NCBI GenBank assembly: GCA_018897225.1
Contig: JAHILC010000234.1
Coordinates: 1 to 6,328, forward strand
From: Actinomycetota bacterium
GTDB lineage: Bacteria > Actinomycetota > Humimicrobiia > Humimicrobiales > Humimicrobiaceae
Direction: 5' to 3'
DNA length: 6,328 nucleotides
The translations under genes and the position numbers were made by a program. The notes below the pieces were generated by a model. The model was given only the letters and a program-made list of their open reading frames with translations, ran no database searches and had not been told where the DNA came from. Of the stretch, positions 1-5,747 are shown piece after piece. Within the stretch, counting starts at the first letter, position 1, and each line of letters begins with the position of its first letter.

Positions 1-8
1 GATTTCAT
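1..8 (-). CDS. Probable start of a minus-strand gene leaving the left edge
   Basis: Reading the minus strand toward base 1, GGAG (plus-strand ctcc at 17-20) is followed after 8 bases by ATG (6-8) and an AAA codon, and then the window ends. The ribosome binding site and spacing are very good. A possible -10 hexamer TATACT lies at 47-52 on the minus strand, but no convincing -35 goes with it. The terminator at 178-200 would separate this gene from the decayed gene further upstream, so it probably has its own promoter. Only two codons are visible, so nothing can be said about the product. Confidence 0.4.
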
Positions 9-177
9 AAAATCCACTCCTTTTTTAATTTTTTATTTAATTTAATAGTATAGTTAAACCTATAAATATTTGTGTCTATTTATTTAACAACAATACGGTG
101 GAAATGATTGAATATAATTTATTTTTTTTCAGACTTTCCTCCTTTTAACAACCTTTTTATTAACCCATAAAATATAA
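9..177. other. AT-rich intergenic leader
   Basis: This stretch lies between the start signal at the left edge and the terminator at 178-200. It is very AT-rich with several T and A runs. A plus-strand ATG at 104 gives only a 14-codon frame and is not supported as a gene. Apart from the possible minus-strand -10 at 47-52 and the ribosome binding site at 17-20, I see nothing in it. Confidence 0.4.
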
Positions 178-200
178 AAACCGACCTCTTTAGTCGGTTT
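178..200 (-). terminator. Rho-independent terminator (minus strand)
   Basis: AAACCGAC (178-185) and GTCGGTTT (193-200) form a perfect 8-bp stem with a 7-base loop. On the minus strand the stem runs straight into TTTTTATATTTTA, a good U-tract. On the plus strand the stem is followed by CGCTATTGG, with no U-tract. The signal therefore ends transcription coming from the right on the minus strand, which fits it as the terminator of the decayed gene at 370-973. Confidence 0.75.
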
Positions 201-213
201 CGCTATTGGCTCT

Positions 214-246
214 GCTTACTTTAAGCGGCCACTTAACAAAGTAAGC
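214..246. repeat. Second hairpin next to the terminator
   Basis: GCTTACTTT (214-222) and AAAGTAAGC (238-246) are perfect 9-bp inverted copies. They enclose a nearly self-complementary core, AAGCGGCCACTT (223-234), so the whole unit could fold as one long stem. It lies 13 bases before the terminator stem in the minus-strand direction. It may be part of a double terminator, an RNA 3' end that protects against decay, or a small structured RNA. No known RNA family was recognised. Confidence 0.5.
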
Positions 247-369
247 TTCATTGCCTCTAAATTTAATTTTTTATATTTTTATAACAAATGTTTCAAGTAT
301 ATTTTACTACTTTTAGGGTAAAACATAAAATTTATTTTAGAGGAATATATTTAATAGAATAAATTATTC
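247..369. other. AT-rich spacer with a long-range inverted repeat
   Basis: This is non-coding in all frames as far as I can see. CCTCTAAA (254-261) and TTTAGAGG (336-343) are inverted 8-bp copies 74 bases apart, with partial complementarity continuing into the AT-rich flanks. In such AT-rich DNA the pairing may be chance. The stretch would be the 3' untranslated part of the decayed minus-strand gene, running into the hairpins at 178-246. Confidence 0.3.
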
Positions 370-973
370 TTATAAGCTCAATTCAGGTATAAAAATATCA
401 TCACTTGTAACAACAATTTGTTTCTGACATTGCGCATAGTAACCGGCCAAAGCGAACATTTATATTATTTAATTACTAAATAGATCTTTTAAATCAATTA
501 ATTCCCTTAAAAATTGGTTCGAAATTTCACACCTTGGGGCAGCCAACAAATCAATATAGTTTCTGTTATACAGAAATTCTCGCTTAAGCACAATAGTGCA
601 GTTTAACATTGTTTGCTAACTATATTTTTGATTTTTGTCTCAGCTTTAAGAATTTATCCAGGGTTTAGTAGCCAATGCCTGGCTCATCGATTCTGGTTAG
701 GACTTTTTCCCAGCCGACTCCTTCGGATTCAGTCTCAAATGTTGCATTGCTAAATATTGCTGTCAGTAGCACATCGGCATCAAAGGCATTCCTGGGTTTC
801 TATACGAATTTTACATGACTGTAGCGAGGATCGAATACATACTATTCCTGATCCAGCTTTTGCTGCAGGTTATCTTTCCTGGCCTGATCTGATTGCTCTA
901 CCAGCTTCAGTTCCTTGTCGAATTCAAATTTGGCATAAACTATGCTGCTTTTCCTGATAGTCCATTTTGTCAT
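370..973 (-). pseudogene. Decayed gene, unrecognised, about 200 codons with internal stops
   Basis: AAAGGAG (about 979-985, minus) stands 5 bases before an ATG at 971-973. The frame that follows reads like protein: MTKWTIRKSSIVYAKF at the start, then VFDPRYSHVKF, KPRNAFDADVLLTAIF and GWEKVLTRIDEPGIGY. It is broken by TAG at 842-844, TAG at 800-802 and TAA at 665-667. Between 623 and 639, at two A5 runs on the coding strand, the coding frame shifts. The new frame continues with LKREFLYNRNYIDLLAAP, QFLRELIDLKDLFSN and MFALAGYYAQC, and ends IFIPELSL at TAA 370-372. That part has further stops at 616-618 (TAG), 469-471 and 460-462 (both TAA). All six internal stops are TAG or TAA, one transition away from CAG or CAA. 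A ribosome binding site and a downstream terminator suggest a former single-gene unit. I do not recognise the family. The pieces 469-609 (46 codons) and 370-459 (29 codons) could be read as separate small genes, but continuity of frame argues for one broken gene. Confidence 0.72.
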
Positions 974-1050
974 GGTTTCTCCTTTGTTTTAATTTATCAT
1001 TTATTGGAGCCTATATCTATTTAAATATAACTTTGCGGCTATTTAAAAGA

Positions 1051-1082
1051 ATTATACAGAGAAAAACTATTATTGCTGTAAA
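1051..1082 (-). promoter_or_regulatory. Weak candidate promoter for the decayed gene
   Basis: On the minus strand, a perfect TATAAT (plus-strand 1051-1056) lies 77 bases before the ATG of the decayed gene. The best -35 match, TTTACA (1077-1082), is 20 bases away, longer than the usual 16-18. The region is AT-rich, so a chance -10 match is likely. Apart from this and the plus-strand signal at 1155-1183, the gap 974-1211 holds nothing I can name. Confidence 0.22.
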
Positions 1083-1154
1083 GTGATCATTAAATTTTTT
1101 ATTTCCTGTTTATCTATAGATTTTTGGTTTACAACAATTTCATTATTTTCAAAA

Positions 1155-1183
1155 TAGATTATTCTTAATCTAATGACTATAAT
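1155..1183 (+). promoter_or_regulatory. Candidate promoter for the 384-codon gene
   Basis: TATAAT at 1178-1183 is a perfect -10 hexamer, 28 bases before the ATG at 1212. At the standard 17-base spacing stands TAGATT (1155-1160), which matches TTGACA at only three positions. No clear Shine-Dalgarno sequence precedes either the ATG at 1212 or the in-frame ATG at 1224, so a short, poorly led message is inferred. Confidence 0.3.
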
Positions 1184-1211
1184 TATTTAAAACAATATTT
1201 TAAAACTCATT

Positions 1212-2366
1212 ATGATTGATTTAATGCCTACAAAACTAATAGACTTTAGAGATTTAAATAACTGGAATCAATATTCTAAGAATTTAAATAAGCTTTCCTT
1301 TATGAAAAAGTATCTTGGTGATACTTTGAAAATATGGGTAAAAAACATTATTAATCCTCTTTCAATTACCTTAATCGCAAACTTATATGAAAATGATTTA
1401 AATTCTTTTAATGATAACTTGGGCAGAATGGAAAAATCAATTGGTGAGAATAATTTATCTGAACTATTCCATGAATTAAAAATACAAAAAAATGATCCTG
1501 CTCAAATTACAACTAAAATCCATTCTTTATATGGTGAAATTTTTGCTTTCTCAGAGTTAATAAAAAAATATAATAAAGTAGTTAAAATAAAAGAGTTTGG
1601 CGACTGGTTATGTGATGATAATACTGTTATCTCCGTTAAAACAAAAAATGAACTGGACCACAATTATGAATTAATTGAAAATGCTTTGCGCGCTTTGTAT
1701 TTTATTAAAGAAAACAATGTTTTAAGAAAATACAATAATATAGAAATTGGAGATGGTAAAAATATAGATGATAAATTTAGAAATAATGTGCTTTGGTTTA
1801 TTAACTCTGTATTGGTAGAATTTATTAATTTTCAAGATAAACAATTAAATACATGGAATAGTTTTAAATTAGAAACAATAAAATATTTCTTTGATAACTC
1901 TAAACTACAAAATATTCTTGAAACCGAAGTAGAATTTTTTAAAGATAATGACAATAAGTTTGCTTTGTCTATCACTTTAAAGGAAGATCGTAGTGGAGAA
2001 AAAGAAAAATTTAGTCACCAAGTTAAATTGATATTTAATGATTGGCCTGACAAAAATACCTTATGTGTATCATACGATACTAATGCATATTGGATTGGTG
2101 ACAAAATCGAGTGGCAGAGCTTGAAAAATTCTGTTTATTATTATTTAAAAAAATTTGATAAAAGCCATAACATTCTTAAAGAACAAAACAAAAATCTTAT
2201 CGGTTGGATTAATATTCTTCTGCATCCAAAACATGAAGTGTATATTTCAAAGTCGGCAGATTTAAAAAAAGAAATTAAAGATATGGTAGATAAAAAAGAA
2301 TATAAGATAGTAATTGCTCTTCGTCCTATATGGAATTCAATAAAACCAGAAATATTGGAGATTTAA
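1212..2366 (+). CDS. Hypothetical protein with PD-(D/E)XK nuclease-like region
   Basis: This intact frame of 384 residues has no signal peptide or membrane segment, so the product is probably cytoplasmic. I do not recognise the family by name. Residues 105-160 have the layout of a PD-(D/E)XK-type core. A helix carries E109 (YGEIFAFSELIKKY) and is followed by a beta segment, VVKIKEFGDW, with D131. A second strand, NTVISVKTK, ends in K143/K145, and then comes the helix NYELIENALRALYFI. In the classical motif the residue two before the lysine is Asp or Glu; here it is S141, so activity is uncertain. The N-terminal 100 residues look helical. The C-terminal half (about 210-384) contains charged beta-rich stretches and aromatic patches such as NDWPDKNTLCVSYDT. 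The ATG at 1212 was chosen because it gives the longest frame; M5 (1224) and M31 are alternatives, and none has a good ribosome binding site. The gene stands alone, opposite in strand to both flanking pseudogenes, and is visibly AT-richer than the PBP gene. This suggests acquired cargo, perhaps a restriction-like or other defence nuclease. That role is inference. Confidence 0.7.
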   Translation: MIDLMPTKLIDFRDLNNWNQYSKNLNKLSFMKKYLGDTLKIWVKNIINPLSITLIANLYENDLNSFNDNLGRMEKSIGENNLSELFHELKIQKNDPAQITTKIHSLYGEIFAFSELIKKYNKVVKIKEFGDWLCDDNTVISVKTKNELDHNYELIENALRALYFIKENNVLRKYNNIEIGDGKNIDDKFRNNVLWFINSVLVEFINFQDKQLNTWNSFKLETIKYFFDNSKLQNILETEVEFFKDNDNKFALSITLKEDRSGEKEKFSHQVKLIFNDWPDKNTLCVSYDTNAYWIGDKIEWQSLKNSVYYYLKKFDKSHNILKEQNKNLIGWINILLHPKHEVYISKSADLKKEIKDMVDKKEYKIVIALRPIWNSIKPEILEI

Positions 2367-2369
2367 ATT

Positions 2370-2443
2370 AAAAAGTTACTTTAGGAAATTGGCCAGGAGA
2401 AATGGCAATGGCTCCTAATACCACTCTAATAGGAACTATATAA
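2370..2443 (+). pseudogene. Possible short gene tail after the 384-codon gene
   Basis: In the frame after the TAA at 2369-2371, the sequence reads KVTLGNWPGEMAMAPNTTL and continues four residues to TAA at 2441-2443. The mix of Trp, Pro, Gly and repeated Met-Ala looks more like protein than the AT-rich spacer around it. There is no start signal and the frame is only 23 codons long. It may be a relic of a gene end that was here before the current 384-codon gene, or chance. Confidence 0.18.
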
Positions 2444-2561
2444 CACCAAAAAATAGTCACTTTACAAAATCAGAACTGTATCACAAAAAATGTATATTAA
2501 TATCTTTTGTTTAAAGTATAAGTAAAAATAGTGAGTAGGATAGTAGGGTAAATAATTAGAC
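2444..2561. other. Spacer without recognisable features
   Basis: This is AT-rich sequence between the possible gene tail at 2370-2443 and the eroded repeat copy at 2562-2678. No frame, hairpin or promoter stands out. Confidence 0.4.
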
Positions 2562-2678
2562 TTAAAAACTTAATTCAGGAATGAAAATATTCCCACTTAA
2601 ACTCAATAATTTAATTCTAACATTTTATATTATGGCCAGACAAAGCAAGCAGTAAAAATAGTAGCAATTTTCCTTCAT
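2562..2678 (-). pseudogene. Eroded second copy of the decayed gene's 3' end
   Basis: The plus-strand sequence 2568-2650 aligns with 376-456, sharing blocks such as AATTCAGG, AAAATAT, CACTT, TTCT.ACATT and CAAAGC. Read on the minus strand, this copy gives LLLFLLLALSGHNIKC, then TAG, Asn, TAA, Ile-Ile, and after a frame change NIFIPELSF and TAA at 2562-2564. The matching copy on the left reads FALAGYYAQCQKQIVV and ends IFIPELSL. The TAG and TAA here stand exactly where the left copy has Gln codons CAG and CAA. An ATG at 2676-2678 is out of frame with the aligned part. The copy is clearly non-functional. It lies in the same orientation as the left copy, on the other side of the 384-codon gene. 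The ends of the homology were judged by eye. Confidence 0.5.
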
Positions 2679-2738
2679 TTTGATATAAATGTTAAATAAA
2701 AGGATTTAGTAAAGGGATTTAATTAGATAATTTTCAGG

Positions 2739-4778
2739 TTATTTTTTATTGGTTCTTTTATTTCCTTCCAGCCCTTTCTTCTTTTTTTCTTCTTTTAGTC
2801 CCTTCTCTTCTTTTTTATTTTCATTTATATTGTCTTTTTTTGTTAAATCTTCTGTTATTTCATTTTCAATTAGTTCGCCTTCAGGTGCTTCAAACCGTAC
2901 TATCGGTCTGTCTTTTAAAGCAGCACTCATATATTCCCGCCAGATATCTGCAGGATAGGAGCCTCCAGTCAGATTCCTACCTTCAATAGGTTCCATTGGC
3001 CTGTTTGATTCTACATGTCCCATCCAGACAACTGTTGCAAGTTCAGGACTATAACCTCCAAACCAGGCATCCCTGAAATCACTTGTAGTGCCAGTTTTAC
3101 CTGCTGCAGGCCTTCCTATGTTTGCGCCTTTGCCAGTACCTTCAAGTATAACTCTTTCAAGTATTTTTGTAGTATAATATGCAGCTGGAGCATCCATTAT
3201 TTGCTTATTATTTTCATTTTTATCAGGATCATATTCATAAAGGATTTTGCCACTTGAATCTGTGATCTTTAATATACAGACAGGTTCCCTGTAATAACCA
3301 TTTGCAGCAAGAGTTGAAAAAATCTTGGAGACATCTAAAGGAGTGATGCCTTCTTCAAGACCCCCCAGTGCTATTGCAGGATTATTTCCAATATCTTCTA
3401 TACCCATTTCAGAGCATAACGCTTCAACATTTTCTGCGCCTACCTTCATCATGAGCTGTGCATAGACGACATTTACGGAATTGATTGTAGCATCGACAAC
3501 AGTCATCTCAGTTGTCTCATAGTTTTTGCCTCCATAGTTTTCGACTTTCCAGTCAGGACCTGAAGGCATATCTATTGTAATGGGTCCATTAGGGTTATAT
3601 TTGTTATTTGGTGAGAAGTTCATATTTATTGATGTCATTAAAACAGGGACCTTAAATACTGATCCGGGCTGCCTTTTACCCTGGGTGGCTATATTAAACT
3701 TGCTGGTATTGTAGTCTTTACCGCCGATTAATGCATAGATGTAACCGTTTTTTGGGTCTGTGGAAATAAGTGAATATGATGGTTCAGGATCTTGCGGGAA
3801 AATAGTCCTGACTGCTGTTTCAGCTTTTTTCTGCAAATCAGGGTCAAGGGTAGTATATATCCTGAGGCCGCCCTTAAATACATCGTAATCAGTAAACTTT
3901 TTCTCATATAATTGCTGTTTCACAAAATCTACAAAGTAAGGTGCAATATGACTCTGGGAACCATCTGCTGCGACTTGTTTAATCTTATTTAATTCAATTG
4001 TTGCAGATATGGCATTTAAGTATTCTTCGCTATTAATTCGCTTCTGCTCATACATCAGTTTTAATACCAGGTTTCTTCTGCTTGTTGCTTTTTCAAGGCT
4101 ACTGAAAGGATTATAGATCGAAGGGCTCTTTACAATACCTGCAAGCAAGGCTGCCTGAGGCAGGTCCAGGTCTTTTGCGCTGACACCAAAATATATCTGT
4201 GATGCTTTTTCTATTCCATAAGTGCCTGCTCCAAAATATATCGTATTTAAATACATCTCAAAGATCTTATCTTTTGTATAATTTCTTTCAAGCTGTATAG
4301 CAATAACTGCTTCGTTTATTTTCCGCCTGAAAGTTTTTTCAGGAGTAAAATAAACATTTCGTATATATTGCATTGTAATAGTGCTTGCGCCCTGTTCTTT
4401 GTTTCCTGCGCGCACATTAGCAATAAAAGCTCCTGCTATCCTTCTGTAATCTACACCCTGATGGTCATAAAACCGCTTGTCCTCAACAGCTAAAATCGCA
4501 TACTTTATGTAATCTGACATTTTGTCAAAAGATACTATCTCCCTGTTTTCCTCAGCATGAAACTCGGTTATAAGGGTTCCATCAAGGGCATATACTTTTG
4601 ATGTCTCAGCTATATCAGAGGGAGTAAGTTCATTCAGGGAAGGAACAGACCTGAGAATCAAAAAGCCTCCTATAATGCCTGTAAAAATAATAGTGACAAG
4701 AAGTATTGCCAGAGACACAAAAAAATATAAAAAGTAAACCTTTAACTTGCTTCTTTTTTCCATATTTGTATTTTGCAT
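2739..4778 (-). CDS. Class A penicillin-binding protein (PBP1A-type, mrcA/ponA family)
   Basis: This is a bifunctional peptidoglycan synthase. It polymerises lipid II into glycan strands and cross-links the stem peptides on the outer face of the cytoplasmic membrane. The frame of 679 residues is complete and of normal family length. A short basic N-terminus is followed by one membrane anchor (about 14-42). The glycosyltransferase family 51 domain (about 65-230) has VEDKRFYDHQG with catalytic E99, GASTITMQ (130-137), RRKINEA (151-157) and KIFEMYLN (171-178) with the second glutamate E174. The transpeptidase domain (about 330-620) has the serine acyl site S373-V-F-K376, the SVN triad at 434-436 and KTG at 561-563. 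The last 40 residues are a Lys/Glu-rich, low-complexity tail, likely disordered and outside the cell. The ATG at 4776-4778 is preferred because GGAGAG lies 10 bases upstream; M6 is less well placed. The gene appears to be transcribed alone, with no neighbour on the same strand within 180 bases. All key residues are present, so it should be active and a beta-lactam target. Confidence 0.97.
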   Translation of the reverse strand: MQNTNMEKRSKLKVYFLYFFVSLAILLVTIIFTGIIGGFLILRSVPSLNELTPSDIAETSKVYALDGTLITEFHAEENREIVSFDKMSDYIKYAILAVEDKRFYDHQGVDYRRIAGAFIANVRAGNKEQGASTITMQYIRNVYFTPEKTFRRKINEAVIAIQLERNYTKDKIFEMYLNTIYFGAGTYGIEKASQIYFGVSAKDLDLPQAALLAGIVKSPSIYNPFSSLEKATSRRNLVLKLMYEQKRINSEEYLNAISATIELNKIKQVAADGSQSHIAPYFVDFVKQQLYEKKFTDYDVFKGGLRIYTTLDPDLQKKAETAVRTIFPQDPEPSYSLISTDPKNGYIYALIGGKDYNTSKFNIATQGKRQPGSVFKVPVLMTSINMNFSPNNKYNPNGPITIDMPSGPDWKVENYGGKNYETTEMTVVDATINSVNVVYAQLMMKVGAENVEALCSEMGIEDIGNNPAIALGGLEEGITPLDVSKIFSTLAANGYYREPVCILKITDSSGKILYEYDPDKNENNKQIMDAPAAYYTTKILERVILEGTGKGANIGRPAAGKTGTTSDFRDAWFGGYSPELATVVWMGHVESNRPMEPIEGRNLTGGSYPADIWREYMSAALKDRPIVRFEAPEGELIENEITEDLTKKDNINENKKEEKGLKEEKKKKGLEGNKRTNKK

Positions 4779-4788
4779 ATATTTTTAT

Positions 4789-4794
4789 CTCTCC
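4789..4794 (-). promoter_or_regulatory. Ribosome binding site of the PBP gene
   Basis: On the minus strand GGAGAG is followed after 10 bases by the ATG at 4776-4778. This decides the start in favour of MQNTNMEK rather than the Met five codons later, which would be some 25 bases away from the site. Confidence 0.6.
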
Positions 4795-4816
4795 AGAATA
4801 ATTTAGAGCAAATTAA

Positions 4817-4942
4817 TTTACAGTTGAAACTAAAAGTGATACATCGCTTTGTTCAGATCTTTATCTATCTGCTTCACCATCATTATCTGAAATTGAATTT
4901 GGTTCTAATAATATTTATGAATTACTACAAAGTTTTAAATAA
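4817..4942 (+). pseudogene. Possible 3' fragment of a lost plus-strand gene
   Basis: After the in-frame TAA at 4814-4816 there are 41 sense codons up to TAA at 4940-4942, with no ATG. The second half reads like a natural C-terminus: DLYLSASPSLSEIEFGSN followed by NIYELLQSFK. It lies in the space where the PBP promoter should be. I do not recognise the protein. Its stop faces the stop of the hydrolase fragment at 4962, so the two tails converge. A gene remnant is inferred from composition only. Confidence 0.33.
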
Positions 4943-4961
4943 TTGTTGAATTAAGAAAAAA

Positions 4962-5330
4962 TTACTTATTCTTAAGAAAATCAATTATTTTATTAAAACA
5001 ATTTTTCTCTTCAAATATTACGCTATGTCCAAAATTCTCATAAAGCAGCAATTTATTATTCTCTATCCTATCTGCTAATTCCAAAGTGGAGCTCTTATCG
5101 ATGATACTATCATTAGCACCCCCTATTATCAAAGTTGGACATTTAATAAGATGCAATTTTTCAAAAGTGTTATGGGTAAGACAAGCAATAGCTTCAATTA
5201 TAAAGTGTCTGAAACTTTTTGGTTTAGCTATTCTTGTAATAAGGGGAAAATATCTTCGCATTTTTCTAAGATATTCTTCAGTATAAATTTTTTCCACTAT
5301 ATTCATAATTAATTCTTTGTAGTTGTGGGG
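4962..5330 (-). pseudogene. Alpha/beta hydrolase, 5'-truncated by an IS3-type insertion
   Basis: The surviving part is the C-terminal region of an alpha/beta-hydrolase-fold enzyme of unknown substrate. The helical cap segment KMRRYFPLITRIAKP is followed by the strand CPTLIIGGANDSIID, which carries the catalytic acid (D81, counting from the ATG at 5351). Next comes the conserved ENFGHSVIFEE with the catalytic histidine (H109), then a final helix and TAA at 4962-4964. About half of a usual 250-280 residue enzyme is missing, including the oxyanion region and the Gly-x-Ser-x-Gly nucleophile elbow, so it cannot work as this enzyme. The loss begins at the insertion-sequence end at 5331. The open frame happens to run 7 codons into that end and finds an ATG there (5349-5351), so the first residues, MSKGWGS, come from the mobile element. 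No N-terminal half is visible on the other side of the element. Confidence 0.8.
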
Positions 5331-5334
5331 TGAA
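5324..5334 (+). repeat. 11-bp direct repeat, left copy
   Basis: TGTGGGGTGAA occurs here and again at 5671-5681, bracketing the transposase remnant. The left copy overlaps the presumed insertion-sequence terminus by TGAA. The last bases also form a short palindrome, GGGGTGAACCCC (5327-5338), across the junction. The repeat may be a target duplication of unusual length for IS3 elements (usually 3-5 bp) or a recombination footprint. Chance is possible in a G-rich stretch. Confidence 0.4.
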
Positions 5335-5352
5335 CCCCATCCTTTGGACACA

Positions 5353-5381
5353 TTGTATACTAAAATAACTTAAGTTAGAAT
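5353..5381 (+). promoter_or_regulatory. Candidate promoter of the IS3 orfA
   Basis: TTGTAT (5353-5358) and TAGAAT (5376-5381) are separated by exactly 17 bases and match the sigma-70 consensus at four and five positions. The placement just inside the terminal repeat is usual for IS3 elements. A transcript from here would begin near 5388, which favours the internal ATG at 5427 as the start of orfA. Confidence 0.35.
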
Positions 5382-5426
5382 AAGCTGATGAGGACCAAAA
5401 AAAGAGAAAGGAAGGTCTCATCAGTT

Positions 5427-5654
5427 ATGAGAGCAAGAAGAACGTTTGATGAAAAGTTTAAAAGACAAGTTGTAGAATCGGTACTTTCCGGAAGCGTTAG
5501 CCAGGTGGAGCTTGCTCGGGAATATACAATCTCACCACTAATAATTTCGAGATGGAAAAAGGAATACAAACAGGGTAAGTTCTTTGAAAACAAAAGCGCA
5601 GATTATGCAAGACTTGAAATAAGGGTAAAAGAGCTTAAAGCGTCGCTGATTTAA
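5427..5654 (+). pseudogene. IS3-family transposase orfA, C-terminally truncated
   Basis: This is the DNA-binding subunit of a two-gene IS3-type transposase (HTH_Tnp_1 type). It recognises the element ends and is normally fused to OrfB by frameshifting. The residues RARRTFDEKFKRQVVES, LSGSVSQVELAREYTIS and the recognition helix PLIISRWKKEYKQG are typical of the helix-turn-helix. The coiled-coil part has only begun (YARLEIRVKEL) when the frame ends in KASLI and TAA. The usual continuation into the leucine-zipper region, about 15-25 residues more, is absent, and no orfB follows. The ATG at 5427 is preferred because AAGGAAGG lies 11 bases upstream and IS3 OrfA proteins usually start a few residues before the RRTF motif. 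An in-frame ATG at 5388 would add 13 residues. The product may still bind DNA but cannot transpose on its own. Confidence 0.82.
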
Positions 5655-5670
5655 AAAAGGGGGTCAGGGG

Positions 5671-5681
5671 TGTGGGGTGAA
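5671..5681 (+). repeat. 11-bp direct repeat, right copy
   Basis: This TGTGGGGTGAA is the second copy of the repeat at 5324-5334 and lies 4 bases outside the presumed right end of the insertion element. It is followed by A-rich sequence that does not continue the hydrolase gene. Confidence 0.4.
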
Positions 5682-5747
5682 AAAAATAAGAAAAAATGTG
5701 TGGCACAAATAATTAGAATTTAAGTGTTTAAATCTCGCCTCTTATAC

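Larger units (their letters stand above)
5331..5666 (+). mobile_element. Internally deleted IS3-family element (about 336 bp)
   Basis: The left end, TGAACCCCATCCTTTGGACA, has the TGA...CCCC...GGACAC character of IS3-family terminal repeats. It cuts abruptly into the hydrolase frame. Inside is the start of orfA. Near the right, GGGGGTCA (5659-5666) reads TGACCCCC on the minus strand, which matches the left terminus in seven of its first eight bases and then shows only partial similarity. If this is the right end, the element has lost the end of orfA and all of orfB (the DDE catalytic subunit). It could then move only with help from a full copy. The left end is well supported; the right end is tentative. 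Confidence 0.55.

Noticed and set aside
757..957. Plus-strand open frame of 66 codons
   Set aside because: It lies opposite the decayed minus-strand gene, which has the ribosome binding site and the protein-like sequence. The plus-strand product is rich in His, Cys and Pro and has no start signal.
2749..3257. Plus-strand open frames at 2749-2958 and 3015-3257
   Set aside because: Both lie antisense to the well-supported PBP gene. The first is Ser/Phe-rich because it mirrors the Lys/Glu-rich PBP tail.
4951..4975. Inverted repeat TTAAGAA / TTCTTAA as a bidirectional terminator between converging gene tails
   Set aside because: The stem is AT-only with an 11-base loop and lies partly inside the hydrolase 3' end, so it is too weak to call.
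5086..5286. Plus-strand open frame of 66 codons
   Set aside because: It is antisense to the hydrolase fragment, which has recognisable catalytic motifs.
5375..5593. Minus-strand open frame of 72 codons
   Set aside because: It is antisense to the IS3 orfA, whose helix-turn-helix is clear on the plus strand.
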